A DNA stretch of 64,000 nt from Liquidambar formosana (GCA_039720395.1 CM077833.1:22900271-22964270), one strand, 5' to 3'. Numbered from the stretch's first letter, positions 12,401-23,196 are shown. The notes: generated from the sequence alone by a model not told the origin. Program-made: numbers and translations.

Positions 12401-14823
12401 GAGACCATTCATGCTGAGAGCCAAAATGACTTTGTTATAATGAAGTCTTAAAATCAAATAAACTCTTCTAAACACAATGTGCAAAGTACATTTGCTAAAA
12501 ATGCCATATAAAATAAGATGGAATGCTTTCATGTGTATGTAGAATAAAGTTTTCTATAAAATAAAAAATAAAATAAAAAGCATTACAAGTTCTCTGATAC
12601 TGAAAATAGCTTTATTTTCATGTGGTTTTGAAGTGTTGGCTTTAATAACATGAATTATGTACCTTCTCTGCTAGTGCAAAGAAGTACATCTATAAATGAG
12701 GCTGGGAATTTTGAAGCAACCTGAAGGAACCTACAGAAGAAACCACAAGGATAATACTATGTACACGAGGAGGCAGTGTTCATTCCAACTGTTATCCTAT
12801 GTGAATGTTAAAAATGACACCTTGATTATTCAATCCATGGTGGCACTAAACATACCTCAATTATTCAATCCATAGTGGCAGTAAAGTACTAAACACCTTT
12901 GACCTTCCAACAAAGCTGGCCATAGTTAAATTAGTTAAGGCTATTAAAAAAATGATAAAATTTATGGAAGTAATAACCATTATTGAATCTGTTCCACCAA
13001 GGTTGGCTCCAAGGGTTGATATATTTTGAGTTTTGAACCAAAGAAAAAAATGCACTGCTTTCAAATTAGTTAAGTTCTTAAACAAATAATAAAATAGAAA
13101 ATTTATGGTACTAATAACTGTTATCCAATCTGTTTTGGCAAGGTGGGTATTAAGGCTCTATATGTTATTATGTAACTAATTGCCTAACCAAAGATTAAGT
13201 AGAAAAAATTAAATTGATTGTTGTTTGGTACACATGCACATATGCCTTCATCAGTCTTGAACCCAAAAAAATGACCTACTTTTCAGTATTTTTTTGGAAA
13301 TGTTTCTTTCAATAACTATGGGTAAAAACTTCTAATCTATTGCCTTAGCCAACCCTAAGTAATAAATCAATGACCATAAGTAATAATCAATCTAAATGAA
13401 TATAAAAGAAATCAAAACACTCTGTGTAAGTAAACACACACTCCATAGAAATGAAAATGTTATGTAGATGTATTTACCCAAAAAAAAAAAAAAAATGTTA
13501 TGTAGATGTAAGAAAGAGAAAACCACAGAAACAAATGGGAAATATAAGTGATAAGAGTTGATTCGAGTGATATGATGGAGAGGGTGGAGATGGAAAGAAA
13601 TTTAAGGAGAAGTATTTTTCTTTATTTATTTTTTGAAAAAGAGAGCTGGGCAGGCGAGGAGAACACATGCGCAGGCAGAACTTTTGGGTTTTTGTGTTTG
13701 AGGTGCCGTGTTTCTTTGTGAACATAGAGGATCTAATTAAGTTGGGAGGGAAATTATCATATGGGGTAGTGGGTATGATTTTATGATGTTCTTGATTGTA
13801 TACACACACACAAAAGAGGTATCCATCTCATAATTTTATATAATCTACATAATGTCTTTGAGATTTTGTTTTATTTTATCTGCGTTCTTTTGTGTACTAC
13901 ACTGAGGATCTGATTCCATTCATCTTCCTTTAGGAAAACTACAACCACTTGAATGAGGCACTTGCTGGTACGGACCACTCATGGACAGCTCTAACACTAA
14001 AGGTAATGGATGATCTATGTTGAAGGGTACCAATGATAAGTAGGACATTTTTGCTCATCTACAATTATTATGTTTTCCGACAAAGTTTTGTGTGCCAATT
14101 TGGTCACTTGTAAATGTGGCCATCTTTATTTGCTTCTAGAAGTTTTGCACTTCAATGTTACTCCAGCAAAAAATGAAATTTTTTCGAATTAATGAGCGTG
14201 ATAAAATCTTCTTTTGAGATCCACCATGAAGTCAATACTCAATTATTTTTTAATAATTTATTATGTATCGATGCCTAAGGATATGTTATATTGTTAATAG
14301 TATGGGCATTATTTTTTCGCACTTTTTCCTCTCTCACCTGATAAATTTCAAATTCTTTTCAATAATTAATGATCTATTATGTTTTGATGTCCAACAAAAT
14401 CTGTTAAATTGATAATAATAAGAGTATTATTTTCTCATTTGACTATGGAAGATAACTCGCCATGTTCTTGCAACGGCAAATTTTAACCCTTGTCTGTGTC
14501 TAAATATTGGGGAATTGGCTTGCTCTTTACCCTCAAAAGTGCAGTTTACTATTTTCAGTCATTCTGATGCTTTCCCCTCTCTCCGCCCCTGGTTATTTCA
14601 GTTATGTACTACTGTGGAAACTGCAAACAAGTTAATCCAGTCTACCAACTCAAATGTAACATCGCTGTCAGAGAAGATTGAAGAGCTTGAGAGAATCATT
14701 AAGAGGGGAGATTCTACCATAGCAGCAGCAAAAGCTATCAACATCTCTCTAAACCAAAAGAATGGACCATTTACCGGCTGTCAAAACATCAAACAAACTG
14801 GGCCTCCAAGGGTACAAGGTTAG
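3482..14823 (+). CDS. small coiled-coil protein, three exons, 10.3-kb first intron
   Basis: The function is not recognised. Three exons join in phase 0: 3482-3634 (51 codons, donor CAG|GTTTTC), 13934-14002 (23 codons, acceptor TTTAG, donor AAG|GTAATG) and 14602-14823 (73 residues plus TAG, acceptor TTTCAG). The product is 147 residues. The N-terminus (MRGIGGPLLCIGDLLSDIGE) is followed by an acidic, Ser/Thr/Gln-rich linker. The middle carries LTQLFQENYNHLNEALAGTD. A heptad-like helix follows (TANKLIQSTNSNVTSLSEKI, then EELERIIKRG). The short C-terminal tail is Gly/Pro/Gln-rich. It looks like a small subunit of a larger complex, but that is inference. Splice borders, uniform phase and the continuous helix across exons support a real gene. 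The unusual point is the very long first intron filled with transposons. Confidence 0.75.
4014..4142. repeat. small fold-back (MITE-like) hairpin
   Basis: The ends are imperfect inverted repeats: TTTTGTCCAAATTTGCTTGG on the left pairs with a right arm ending in AAGTAGATTTGGACAAAA. Inner arms pair GATGTGG with CCACATC. At about 130 bp it could form a long hairpin. No clear target-site duplication was seen. Confidence 0.45.
4245..4880. mobile_element. non-autonomous hAT-like TIR element
   Basis: The termini are inverted repeats of the type CTAAGAAGCACGGATAC (left) and GTATCCGTGCTTCCTAG (right). Just inside, both arms are rich in GATACGG / CCGTATC steps. Flanking 8-bp sequences CTTTTAGC (4237-4244) and TTTTTAGC (4881-4888) match at 7 of 8 positions, which fits hAT-type insertion. 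The 636-bp body is AT-rich and has no transposase ORF. It lies in the first intron of the coiled-coil gene. Confidence 0.6.
5027..5376 (+). repeat. copia LTR copy, plus orientation
   Basis: It begins TGTTAGTTG and ends CTCGGCACA (possibly three bases further, ...CAACA). It has a TATA-like GTTATAAATTG in the middle. It is a head-to-head diverged copy of the LTR at 5390-5708, separated by about 13 bp, and has about 26 extra bases near its start. Confidence 0.75.
5390..5708 (-). repeat. copia 3' LTR, minus orientation
   Basis: Read on the minus strand it begins TGTTGGTTGTTGAC and ends CTCGGCACA. It contains TATAAATAG as a likely TATA box. It directly follows a purine-rich tract and the RNase H end of the coding region, so it is the 3' LTR of the minus-strand element. 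Confidence 0.8.
5780..9666 (-). pseudogene. broken copia gag-pol polyprotein
   Basis: The gag start ATG is at 9664-9666. Gag has two in-frame stops in its first 90 codons and a CX2C-type zinc knuckle (CANCHQRGHWKKDC). A frameshift separates gag from protease. The protease active site reads DSR where DSG is expected. The GAG-pre-integrase zinc-binding region is visible before the integrase. The integrase core has stops near its first Asp, and the usual catalytic Glu is Lys in the TPQQNRVAKH segment. Reverse transcriptase keeps YVDD, but a stop lies three codons upstream of it. RNase H (5780-6325) is mostly open and ends near the LTR. The polyprotein cannot be made intact, so the element is non-autonomous. 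Confidence 0.85.
10020..10105 (+). repeat. partial copia LTR end, plus orientation
   Basis: About 85 bp match the last part of the plus-strand LTR at 5027-5376 (from GGCAATTGCCGAA through TTGATTGTGTCTCTCTTC to GGGCACAACA). It is inverted relative to what a minus-strand element needs at its 5' end. A TA/GATA microsatellite follows at once. Confidence 0.7.
10104..10147. repeat. (TA)n-(GATA)n microsatellite
   Basis: About ten TA units are followed by about five GATA-type units. With the TA run at 5003-5026 it flanks the copia insertion, so it may be one microsatellite split by the insertion. Confidence 0.8.
10530..10949 (+). pseudogene. C-terminal fragment of a nickel-transporter-like (NicO-type) protein, retrocopy
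   Basis: The 3' part is open (10704-10949) and ends ...QYFGFSLY-stop. It resembles the C-terminus of plant plastid 'high-affinity nickel-transport family' membrane proteins (motifs ALALPSHFAGAAF, GTYTVFIGSCSQALKDRVPR). Upstream, the matching frame (TGMVHGL then PDALMMV) is broken by TAG at the usual Gln/Trp position, and a frameshift lies near 10590. The fragment is flanked by a perfect 13-bp direct repeat, TAAATATATTATG (about 10532 and 10967), preceded on the right by an A-rich stretch. A paralogous segment nearby lacks it. These points suggest an intronless retrocopy fragment, not a working gene. Family assignment is from memory. Confidence 0.65.
11326..12046. mobile_element. Mutator-like element (MULE) with 150-bp TIRs
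   Basis: The ends are long imperfect inverted repeats of about 150 bp, starting GGGAGGGGCTATTTCCACAG on the left and GGGAGGGCTATTTCCACAGG on the right (minus strand). The TIRs include AATACTCAATTTACCCTT and CCTCCATCCACTTTCACAC. A perfect 9-bp target duplication AAAATATAA lies at 11317-11325 and 12047-12055, typical of Mutator-type transposition. The 721-bp body is T-rich with no transposase, so it is non-autonomous. Confidence 0.85.
12610..13535. repeat. duplicated segment, copy 2
   Basis: This is the second, insertion-free copy of the segment at 10225-12110. It has its own internal partial duplication: the phrase around AATTTATGG-AGTAATAACC recurs as AATTTATGGTACTAATAACT (about 12958 and 13100). 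It provides an 'empty site' for both insertions in copy 1. Confidence 0.6.
14003..14601 (+). other. second intron of the coiled-coil gene
   Basis: AT-rich intron with donor GTAATG and acceptor TTTCAG. It holds a diverged direct repeat (AATTATTTTTTAATAATTTA and TTTTCAATAATTAATG regions, each followed by a TATGT..GATG phrase). No exon or transposon is evident. Confidence 0.55.
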
Positions 14824-14961
14824 TAAAGGAAGAGGAATTTTCTTTTGTCTTTTGGGAGTGTACAAGAGACATGGTCTCAGTGCCTTGTTGAGGGAGAGAG
14901 TTTGAGAAATGATTCTAGAAATAGAGAAACATAAAATGTGTTCCTTTAATCCTTATAAGAA

Positions 14962-14983
14962 CCCCCCCCCCCCCCCCCCCCCC
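14962..14983. repeat. poly-C tract
   Basis: An uninterrupted run of about 22 C residues lies just 3' of the coiled-coil gene. Length in the assembly may be unreliable. Confidence 0.8.
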
Positions 14984-15113
14984 TCTTCCCCTCCTTTTTT
15001 ACTCCTTTTCCCCTTTCTTTTATATTGAAGCATAGTTTAGTAAAGCTAATGTCTAACTAATTCATATCGTAAGGAAGATGTAAAAGTCTTCATCATATCA
15101 TTTGCACGAATTT

Positions 15114-15389
15114 CAGTTCGTTTCTCTTTATCAAAACCAAGTTCATTGTAATATATTTATTGTAAGATAACAGTTCGTTTCTCTTTATCAAAACCAAGTT
15201 CATTGTAATATATTTATGGCAAGTTTGTCTTACCTGCTCAGCTATCAAAACATGCTTACGGTAACTTGAATGTACAAACTTTGCATTTTAAGAGTGTTAA
15301 GAAGAGAATTCTGTCAGCTATCAAAACATGCTTACGGTAACTTGAATGTACAAACTTTGCATTTAAGAGTGTTAAGAAGAGAATTCTGT
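15114..15389. repeat. two adjacent tandem duplications
   Basis: A 47-bp unit starting CAGTTCGTTTCTCTTTATC occurs at 15114-15160 and 15171-15217. A second unit of 75-76 bp starting CAGCTATCAAAACATGCTTA is perfectly tandem at 15239-15314 and 15315-15389, with one T difference. Near identity implies recent duplication. This is the 3' flank of the coiled-coil gene. Confidence 0.9.
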
Positions 15390-16397
15390 TCTTGTTCCGC
15401 CTTTTGTAATGCTGCTGAGCTTAACTGCCCACACTATCCATGTTTTCCATTGAAGGAACACGTGAGATTTGAATAAATGTTGAGAAGAACAAACCAAACC
15501 AAGTCATTGCAGTCACTATACCTCTTAACTTTTAAATCAAATTACGAAGAGAGAAATATAGATATCTCTTCTTACCAATATCTCCTCTTACCCTAAGCTG
15601 ATATCTCTGCTTACACTCAAAAGTGAGATTATGCCCTTTTACCAGTAATTAGGCTGAGCTTAACTATCCACAGTGATCACTTTCACCAGAATGCGTGCCA
15701 TCTTATTGATGAATGCGAGTTCATGTTTTGGTGAGAATTGAAATCTGCATTACTGATGAACCATGTTATTTGCAAGCTATGATGGTGAAAGGCAGGTTTC
15801 ATTCGCAATAATCTCGATTCAGTTCGAAAGGCACATCACTATATTTGAAACAAATTCGTACTTGTATGTTAGGGACTTAGGGGTAATAACAAACAGTTCC
15901 AAACTAAAATGATGTGGATCGCTAATTGTGAAGAGAAAAAGGTAAATGAAAAAGGAAAGAAAGAAGATATAATTTTGTGACTTCATCCTTATTAACATTC
16001 ACTTGATTACAGTTCCTTAATAAAAGGTAAATCATAACTCAAACTGAGGCGGGAAAATTTAGACCGGCCTTGTAACTAGCCTTTCCCCCATTAAAGGGAT
16101 GGAGTTCGAATCTCGAGCTGAAAAATGAACCAGGGAGGACACATCTTATGGGTGCAGTGGAGGAATGTATGATGTTCTTAATGAAACAAATCTCCTCCAA
16201 AAGGAGGAAAAAGCGCCAAAACAAAAGACAACCAAAAATAAATTAGAAAGAAGAAGGAAGCTTTAGAACAGATGCTATAAGCTGGTCTTGGAAATGAATA
16301 GCATATGCACATTTGTGTGGACATTGTTGCAGTTCTGATGTCTTAATTGTGGTGATGAAGTTAAGGGTGAGCACTGAAATTCATTTTTGTATGCACA
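15390..16397. other. intergenic, SINE-like remnant at about 16050-16215
   Basis: I see no gene. Around 16050-16215 a stretch has a good B-box-like GAGTTCGAATCTCGAG and the look of a tRNA-derived SINE, but no target duplication was identified. The rest is ordinary AT-rich sequence. Confidence 0.4.
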
Positions 16398-16560
16398 TCC
16401 CTGCAGAGAACATGTCATTATTGGGATGATGAATGCTGCTTGGAACTTCTGAACAACTGCCATGAAGTGCTGCCAGAAAAATGGTAAGGTGATAATATGG
16501 ACTCCATAAATCCATTGGCTCTTGGAGGAGTTTGAGGCATTGTCCAAAGTCCAAACCACT
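16398..16560 (+). pseudogene. O-methyltransferase (COMT-like) pseudogene fragment
   Basis: The plus-strand frame from about 16413 reads CHYWDDECCLELLNNCHEVL followed by PE, matching the class II plant O-methyltransferase block HDWxDExCxxLLxNCxxALPE that holds the catalytic region. After one apparent inserted A, the next frame reads NGKVII as in the family's ENGKVIIVD. A further frame gives EFEALSK, as in the family's C-terminal EFExLAK. Three frames and several stops within 160 bp show it is dead. The rest of the gene is absent nearby. Confidence 0.65.
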
Positions 16561-19076
16561 TGATTTTCAAAACCTCATGATGTGGAGCCCACAGTTTAGA
16601 GCCATTTAAATTATCTTTTGTTTTGCCAAAATAGCAGTGAAAGTGACATCCCAAGGCCAAGGTCCATATGGGCCAAAAAATGATTTCCAATGTTCTCAGC
16701 AAGGCCAGATCAGTTAGAGCTAAAGACCAATTGTCACATCTAGTTTTGTCCTGTGGCCTACTGATACCTGCATAGGCGATTTTGGACTTGTGCCATAGCA
16801 TTGTTTTTCACTCATTTCTATACCTATGTGTTCAACTTGTTTATTTGTCCTCCAATCTTTGGACTAATCTTTTAATTTTCTCCACATTTCTTCACTCTAC
16901 AGTATTTATAATGCAGCTGCCACTGCTGCCTCTTACTATTACTTCTACTAGTAGGTTCCAGAGACCATCAGACCTTAAGCTGCCAGTGGAAGTCAGAGTC
17001 TATCCCCTAAAACCCCTCATAAAAGTAGTAGGTTCCATACAAATATGCATATGCCATGCCTAGCCTTCCCTTGAATAAGACTAGTACTTGACGTCAACTT
17101 ATCAACTCATCTAAAATTCCGAATTGTTAGATAATGAAAAAACAATATATATCAAAGGGTTTTAGCACCCTTTGCATGTGCGAAAATCCTATATATATAT
17201 ATATCAAAGGACTTTAACATGACACACCATCATTTTGGCCTTCCTCCAACTTACACCATAACAAGTCTCACACCCAATGGGAGAGCCATTCTCTTACTAA
17301 AATGTTTTTAACAACTTGTGGGTTTGAGAAAGTTCTATAGAGAAAAAAGAATACCGCTAAAACTTGTATTTATTTTATCAACTTCTTGTGATCATTGTAA
17401 AGCGAAAGATGTAGATTAAAATATTCCCTGATATCTTTAATAAAAAAATTAAATTAAATTAAATTAAATGATAGGCATGCCCCTCAACCATGATGTAATG
17501 TGACATATTTGGCAATTAATCAACGAATGCCCCCTCTCGAAGAAGTATCGAACTCATAATAAAATGCAGCTTAAAGTGGGGTTTGAAATATATAATTGAA
17601 CTTAATTTAAAATTACATTAGTATATCTCAAAAATTGGTCACAACCAATAATTGGCTTAACCATCCACAGTGACCCCTCTCTCCTCCTACAACAGACCTA
17701 TTGGTTCTGAACTAATTAATAAAAGAAATAGGTGTGCCAAATTATTGCAATCAGTCTACCAGAAAATTTGCAAAACAAAAACCACCCCAAGAGAAAGAAG
17801 ACAATACTATCAACAACCCTCCATTTGGTTTCTCTACCCTAAATGGCTCCAATCGCATGTTTCTTTATTGATAAAGTCACTGTCTTACCACCATAGAAAA
17901 CTCCCCTATATATGATGCTTTCAAGACCACTAAAGCACTTATCTTTTCATATAAAAATGGGTTTATTCTTCTAAAATAAGACAATCCAGGAGCCATCACA
18001 GCCCTCTTTTAGTTTTTCTAAGTCATTAAATTAACTCAATTTATCTTATAATATTGAGTGATGGATCTGAGGCAGTGACATCAGTAGCCTACAAAATTAT
18101 TTTATTAATTTTTTCTGTCTAGTTACTTAAATTAAATTTTTAGTCAAGTGGGTTGCGTGTGACGTGTGCGGAAAATAATCATCGAACTAAGTTAGGATTA
18201 GTCCTAAAGAGACAGGACGAATTGAAATTATCGCTCCACTTGGAGAAAAATTAGCTTACTCTGGTGAAAAACATAAAAATAACCGTAGGAGGGAACCAAA
18301 GTCTCATAAATGTAGCTGCAGAATGTAGGATTAGGTCATTTTCCTTGACGTTTTTTCGTTAGCTAAAATCCTTTTTTGAAGTCTACTAATTATAGTTAAA
18401 AGCTAGGATTACGTCACTCCCAAGTTGGTTTCAATCGATAATGCTTAATTAACCTGAATTTGTATAAAAATATTGACACACTTACAAGCCGATTACATAA
18501 TCTACTGTCATGCTATGAGTTTAACCCTACATTCTACTAGAAACCATAGTTTGAGAGGTCGGCAAGTGAGGTGAGTTAACTCGTCACCCAAAAAAAAAAA
18601 AAAAAAAAAAAAAAACTTGGCATTGTAAGATGATCAAATGAACCTATTGAAATACATGGAAACCAAATGAACCTGTTGACACTGTTGCAAGAGGTAGCAA
18701 GCTATAAAATGAGTCGATTCAGAAGTTTAGTATCTAATAATCTAATTCAACAGTAAAAATGCCTATCAAAACACAAAGGAACCATTAAGTTTAAATGGGA
18801 TGTTCAATTGGACTTGCAATGAACTCATTTTCGAAGAACAATGACCCAAAAAAAGTATGATGCATAATAATTATTATAAATAAAATGAATGGCATGACAA
18901 GCCCAAACAAAGAGTTGTTAAAAGTTTATTCCCATGATTATTTATCCAAGAAAGATGGAACACCGGCCCACACCTTGGTTGCTACATAAATAATAAAAGA
19001 TTAGGCGAGAGAACTCAATTGTTTACCACATTTTTTTTTTCTTAAGGTCTTTGATTACTCAAAACAACTTGTTTGT
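16561..19076. other. intergenic, no gene seen
   Basis: AT-rich DNA with a short AATTA tandem run (about 17450-17469), a TA microsatellite near 17192, and a poly-A run near 18591-18615. The short ORFs do not resemble proteins I know. Confidence 0.5.
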
Positions 19077-19270
19077 TTAATCACTGGGAATAGTATGATG
19101 GCGTGAGAAATCTGGAAGAAGGACACCGAGAAAAACAAATCCATGCGAGTCCTCCAATGTCATCTTTCCAAATTTCCCAACTGCAGGACAGAGTGTTTCA
19201 CTGACTTGCCGGTTGTTGAATAAACAGTACCCTCGTTGTGAGTCATTCCCCTGGTCGAGACAATCACCAC
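19077..19270 (-). pseudogene. orphan exon-like ORF, C-terminal
   Basis: On the minus strand an AG acceptor (TTAATCACAG before 19270) is followed by 64 open codons ending in TAA. They encode a plausible protein C-terminus (GDCLDQGNDSQRGYCLFNN, then LCPAVGKFGKMTLEDSHGF and FLGVLLPDFSRHHTIP). Composition is more gene-like than the flanks. I could not find a matching upstream exon: the donor candidate at 19725 has the wrong phase. I do not recognise the family. It could be a terminal exon of a gene with distant exons, a gene relic, or chance. Confidence 0.25.
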
Positions 19271-21480
19271 CTGTGATTAATTAAACATAACCCGTGAGTA
19301 AACCCAGTTAATCTACCTCAATAGCCCTCATCCTATACAAAACTACCTTCTTTTTTTCTTTTTTCTTTTTTTCTTTTTTTGGGATGGGGTTGTGGGGGGT
19401 TGGGGGGGGGGGGGACTTCAAGAGGTAGGGTTTGGGCTGCGCAACATTCGCACAAATCAAAATTAAATTATATATATAACAAATTTTTTTAAAAGCATAA
19501 TAGACAAATTAAATACTAATTAAGTTGAACTTAGAGCCTAACCTAGCTACACCCAAAAGAAAAAGAAAAGAAAAAAAATCTAAAATCCACATCTAATGTG
19601 GGTTCATGGTTGGGTCAGATTTGGCAGCCAGTGAGAGAAATTATCAGTGGCAGCTTGGTGGGTGGGGGGGGTTAGGGGGGGATTCCTTCTTTTCTTTCTT
19701 TCTTTCTTTTTTTTTTTTTTTTACCTTGAGTTGGGGGGATTCATGAATAAGGGAAATGTACTACCATGTACTGCTGATCAAAACTATATTTAAAGAAGAG
19801 AATCTCATGGTCTGTCACAAGAGACAAAAGAATCTCATCTCTTTCTGGGTGTATATATATATTGGAGCGAAGTACAAGGGGTTGACAATCAATGTGTTTT
19901 TTATATTTCAAAAATAATGGGAAACTTCATTGAACTTCTATTAAAAAAAAAAAAAATCATATGTTTTAGCAAAATGGGCCAATGATCTAGTGCTTTGACT
20001 CCAATTTATGAATTTAAATCATGGTGCTCTCATCGTCATCCATTTCGTGTTTAGACGGCGAGATGTGTCTATCTAGGTCCATTAATATATATATATTTTA
20101 CTAAAAAAAAAAAATTATTCATTTTGTTTTGCTTATTTATTTATTTCTACTAATAAGAGCTGAAGGGTGTAAAAATATTCAAATATTAATTTATTTTTAA
20201 GATGCACCAACCGTGGAGGATTGCGTGTATGGTTAACCGGAAATTAAGCTTTTTGGTCTCACAATTAAAATTGTTTAAAAGAATATTGATGGACAAAGGT
20301 GTTTGGAAGTGCTTCCCATTGTTTTTCCACAGCATTTTTTTGGCACAAATTGATTTCCAACAACAGATTGGATCCTAAAAAGGGTCCTTCGCGCTAAGAA
20401 TAGCAAGAATCTGAAAACACCATCCTTCTGACATCCTAAATGTGGTCTTTCATCTGCAATAGATATAGAATCTTTATATTCTATGTATATGTAGTAATTA
20501 AACGACATTAGCTCTTGTTGCCAGCCCTGATATAAAGCACGTCAGGCAACTACCTAAGGCCCTCGAGTTTTAACAAAAAATGAGGACTAGTCTCCAAATT
20601 AGTTGTTACCCTTGTAGTAAGTCTTTAAATAAAAGTTAAAATATATATATATATATTTTAATACTGAGATTAGTGAAGACACCAACCTAAGTTTAAGGAT
20701 GTCAAGTAGTTCCTAACCCAAATTCATAGACAATCCCATTTTAGGAATTTGCTTAAGGCTCCAAAAAAACTTAGGACCAACCGACCAACCTTGTTCAAAT
20801 GATGCAAAAAAGTGATAAAACACATGAATAATTTCATTCCCATAGGACGTCCAACTCAGGCCTAAAGTAGAATGTTTAAATTTCAACCCTTTAATTCCTT
20901 TTTATCTTTTGGCTAATTTATACGACATGTAAGTAAATTGGGTGAGAACCGAAGTGCAAAAAATACTGTTTCATGCTTCTTCAAATTTGTTAATCTCTCT
21001 AAACCGTTGCCATTGAGGTACCTCCCAAGATCTACATGGGTGGACCATCCATAGGATTGTGTCATATTAATTCTCTTAACTATGTTTCATGGATCCTTTT
21101 CTTCACTCTGAACTACTCACATGATACGATGTGACATCAGTATGGGTTCTCTTTATTTTCCAGGTACTTCAACATAATGAAATTTTTTTTGGAAAACAGA
21201 TGAATTCAACACTTGAACAAATATCCACGCTCAAAACTTGTACTTAAGTTTGTGTAATAAAGTTTTTTTTTTTTTTTTGGTTATCAAGTATTAAATTGTT
21301 TTCAAAGCTAAGAAGCACATGCATGAGCTGAATGGTGGTGCTCTCTGACGAAATTTTAATCGCAAATGAGTGGTAGTTGTTGACCACATTTAGTTCAAGC
21401 CACGTGCATGAGGGCTTGGGTAAATTGTGAAGAAAGGAGGAGGAACATTCTACACGAAAAGGGTTTTTTTTTTCAATTGT
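19271..21480. other. intergenic low-complexity region, no gene seen
   Basis: It contains T-, G- and CT-rich simple sequence (about 19350-19420 and 19660-19725), TA runs near 19855, 20085 and 20640, and AT-rich DNA. I see no supported gene. Confidence 0.5.
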
Positions 21481-21777
21481 TTTCTTTTTGGGCATTTGCC
21501 TAGAAAAATCCTAAAATTTGCTGTAAACCTCAAACTCCACCTAATTTTTTAATAATGCCCAACTAAAAGAACAAAAAACATTTTGGACAAATATACCCCT
21601 ATCATCTAGTTGCATCTGGTTTGGTTGAGGATTTCCCCAAATCACTCACCTTTTCTACTGCCAGTCTTCTCTTTCCTTTCTCCTATTTCCTCTATTCTCT
21701 TCCTTGTTGCTCCTAATCCCCTTCTCTCTCTCTTCACGCCCTCTCTAAATCACACAGGCTGATGCTCTTTTTTCTTT

Positions 21778-22022
21778 GGGTAAATTATACTTTGCCCCCT
21801 TCAAGTTTAAGCCGTTTTTAGCAAATCCCCTTATAGTTCAAAACCAAACAGATGACTCCATATATTTTGCAAAAAATGTCACTTTGCCCCCTTCCGTTGA
21901 TGATGTGTCAAATAAATGGATGGCCACGTGTCATGTGTGAGGGGGCAAAGTGTAATTTATGAACTGTAAGGGGGTTTGCTGAAAATGGCTCAAACTTGAA
22001 GGGGGTAAAGTGTATTTTACCC
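21778..22022. mobile_element. nested MITE, 245 bp
   Basis: The termini are inverted repeats GGGTAAATTATACTTTGCCC and GGGTAAAATACACTTTACCC (right end, minus strand), with inner arms matching CCCTTCAAGTTTAAGCC. A 7-bp TTTCTTT flanks both sides but is low complexity. The short ORFs over it are not genes. Confidence 0.7.
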
Positions 22023-22619
22023 TTTCTTTTTTTTTTTGGTCGTGTTATGTTTTGGGTTCCTTGGAGATGAACACCACCACCGACGAACCCATCAAACCCA
22101 AATCGGAAACCCCACCATTGGGTTTTGCCATAACTGACCTCACAATGCAAATCTTGAGCTCCACCTTAACAATGGCAAGCTTCATATCATCACCCGGAGC
22201 AGAGCTAGCATCGCAATGAGATCGTCAGCCATGGCAGGGGGTTTATGATTGGGGGTTTTTGCCTACGAAGACGAAGGTTGCAGAAGGGTTCTAATAGTGA
22301 CGGCGGTCCAATGTCGAATGTTGATGGGGTCGTCAACGAGAATGAGAAGAAAAGGGGGAGAATGGTGGCAAAAAAATGAGGTTTTACATGGATTTGCCAT
22401 GGATGAGAAGATGATGTTGTACTGAGTCTGCCTTTGTTTGGACGGATGGGGGTGATGAGGACGGTGGTGATGGAGTCGATGGTAGTGGAAGAGAGATAAG
22501 AGGTGGGGGCAGGGGTTGGGGACGAAGTAGGGAGTTGGTCGAAGTGGGGGAATTCACGTGCACACGTCTTTTTCTTCAATTTTTTGTAGTGTTTTATTGA
22601 AGTAAAAAAAAAAAAGAGA

Positions 22620-22956
22620 GTAAATTGCATAAAACTCCCCTGAAGTATGGGGTTCAGCAAATAACCCCTCTTATGTTTTAATTTTGTCAATGTACCCCCT
22701 AATTCAATTGGAAGACAAAACCAATTATCGATGGCCACCCAATTGGCCATGATACCGGTGAGAGTTCCGACAATTTTGGGTAACATGGGTCATGCGTAGC
22801 CATGTGACTAATTTTTGTTAATTTTCATTAACGACGAGTGATGGTGGGGCACATTGATAAAAATTAAAACACAAGGGAGGCACATTGATAAAATTAAAAT
22901 ATGAGGGGGGTTATCTACTGATGCCTCCATACTTCCAGAGGTCATTTGCAATTTAC
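22620..22956. mobile_element. nested MITE, 337 bp
   Basis: The termini are imperfect inverted repeats: GTAAATTGCATAAAACTCCC on the left and GTAAATTGCAAATGACCTCT on the right (minus strand), followed in both arms by GAAGTATGG. The target duplication is not clear. Related flanking phrases (AATTCACGTGCAC near 22550, AATTCATGTGCATG near 23032) suggest a local duplication around it. Confidence 0.6.
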
Positions 22957-23087
22957 CTACAAAAAAAAAATAAAATAAAATAAAAAAATCAAACAGTTGG
23001 CTGGAAAAAATGGAGTTGGCCGGAGTGAGGTAATTCATGTGCATGCCTGCTCTTCTTCAATTTTTTGTTTTTGTTTTTTTTTTTTTT

Positions 23088-23122
<35 letters not shown>

Positions 23123-23196
23123 TTTTTGCTTTCAAAGTTACAGTGTTTGATTAAAAGGAAAAAAAAAAACCATTGGCCGGAAAAAATAGAGTTTGA

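Noticed and set aside
22205..22786. 193-residue minus-strand ORF
   Set aside because: It runs across the body and a nested MITE inside the Mutator-like element. It has T- and S/P-rich low-complexity composition and no recognisable domain.
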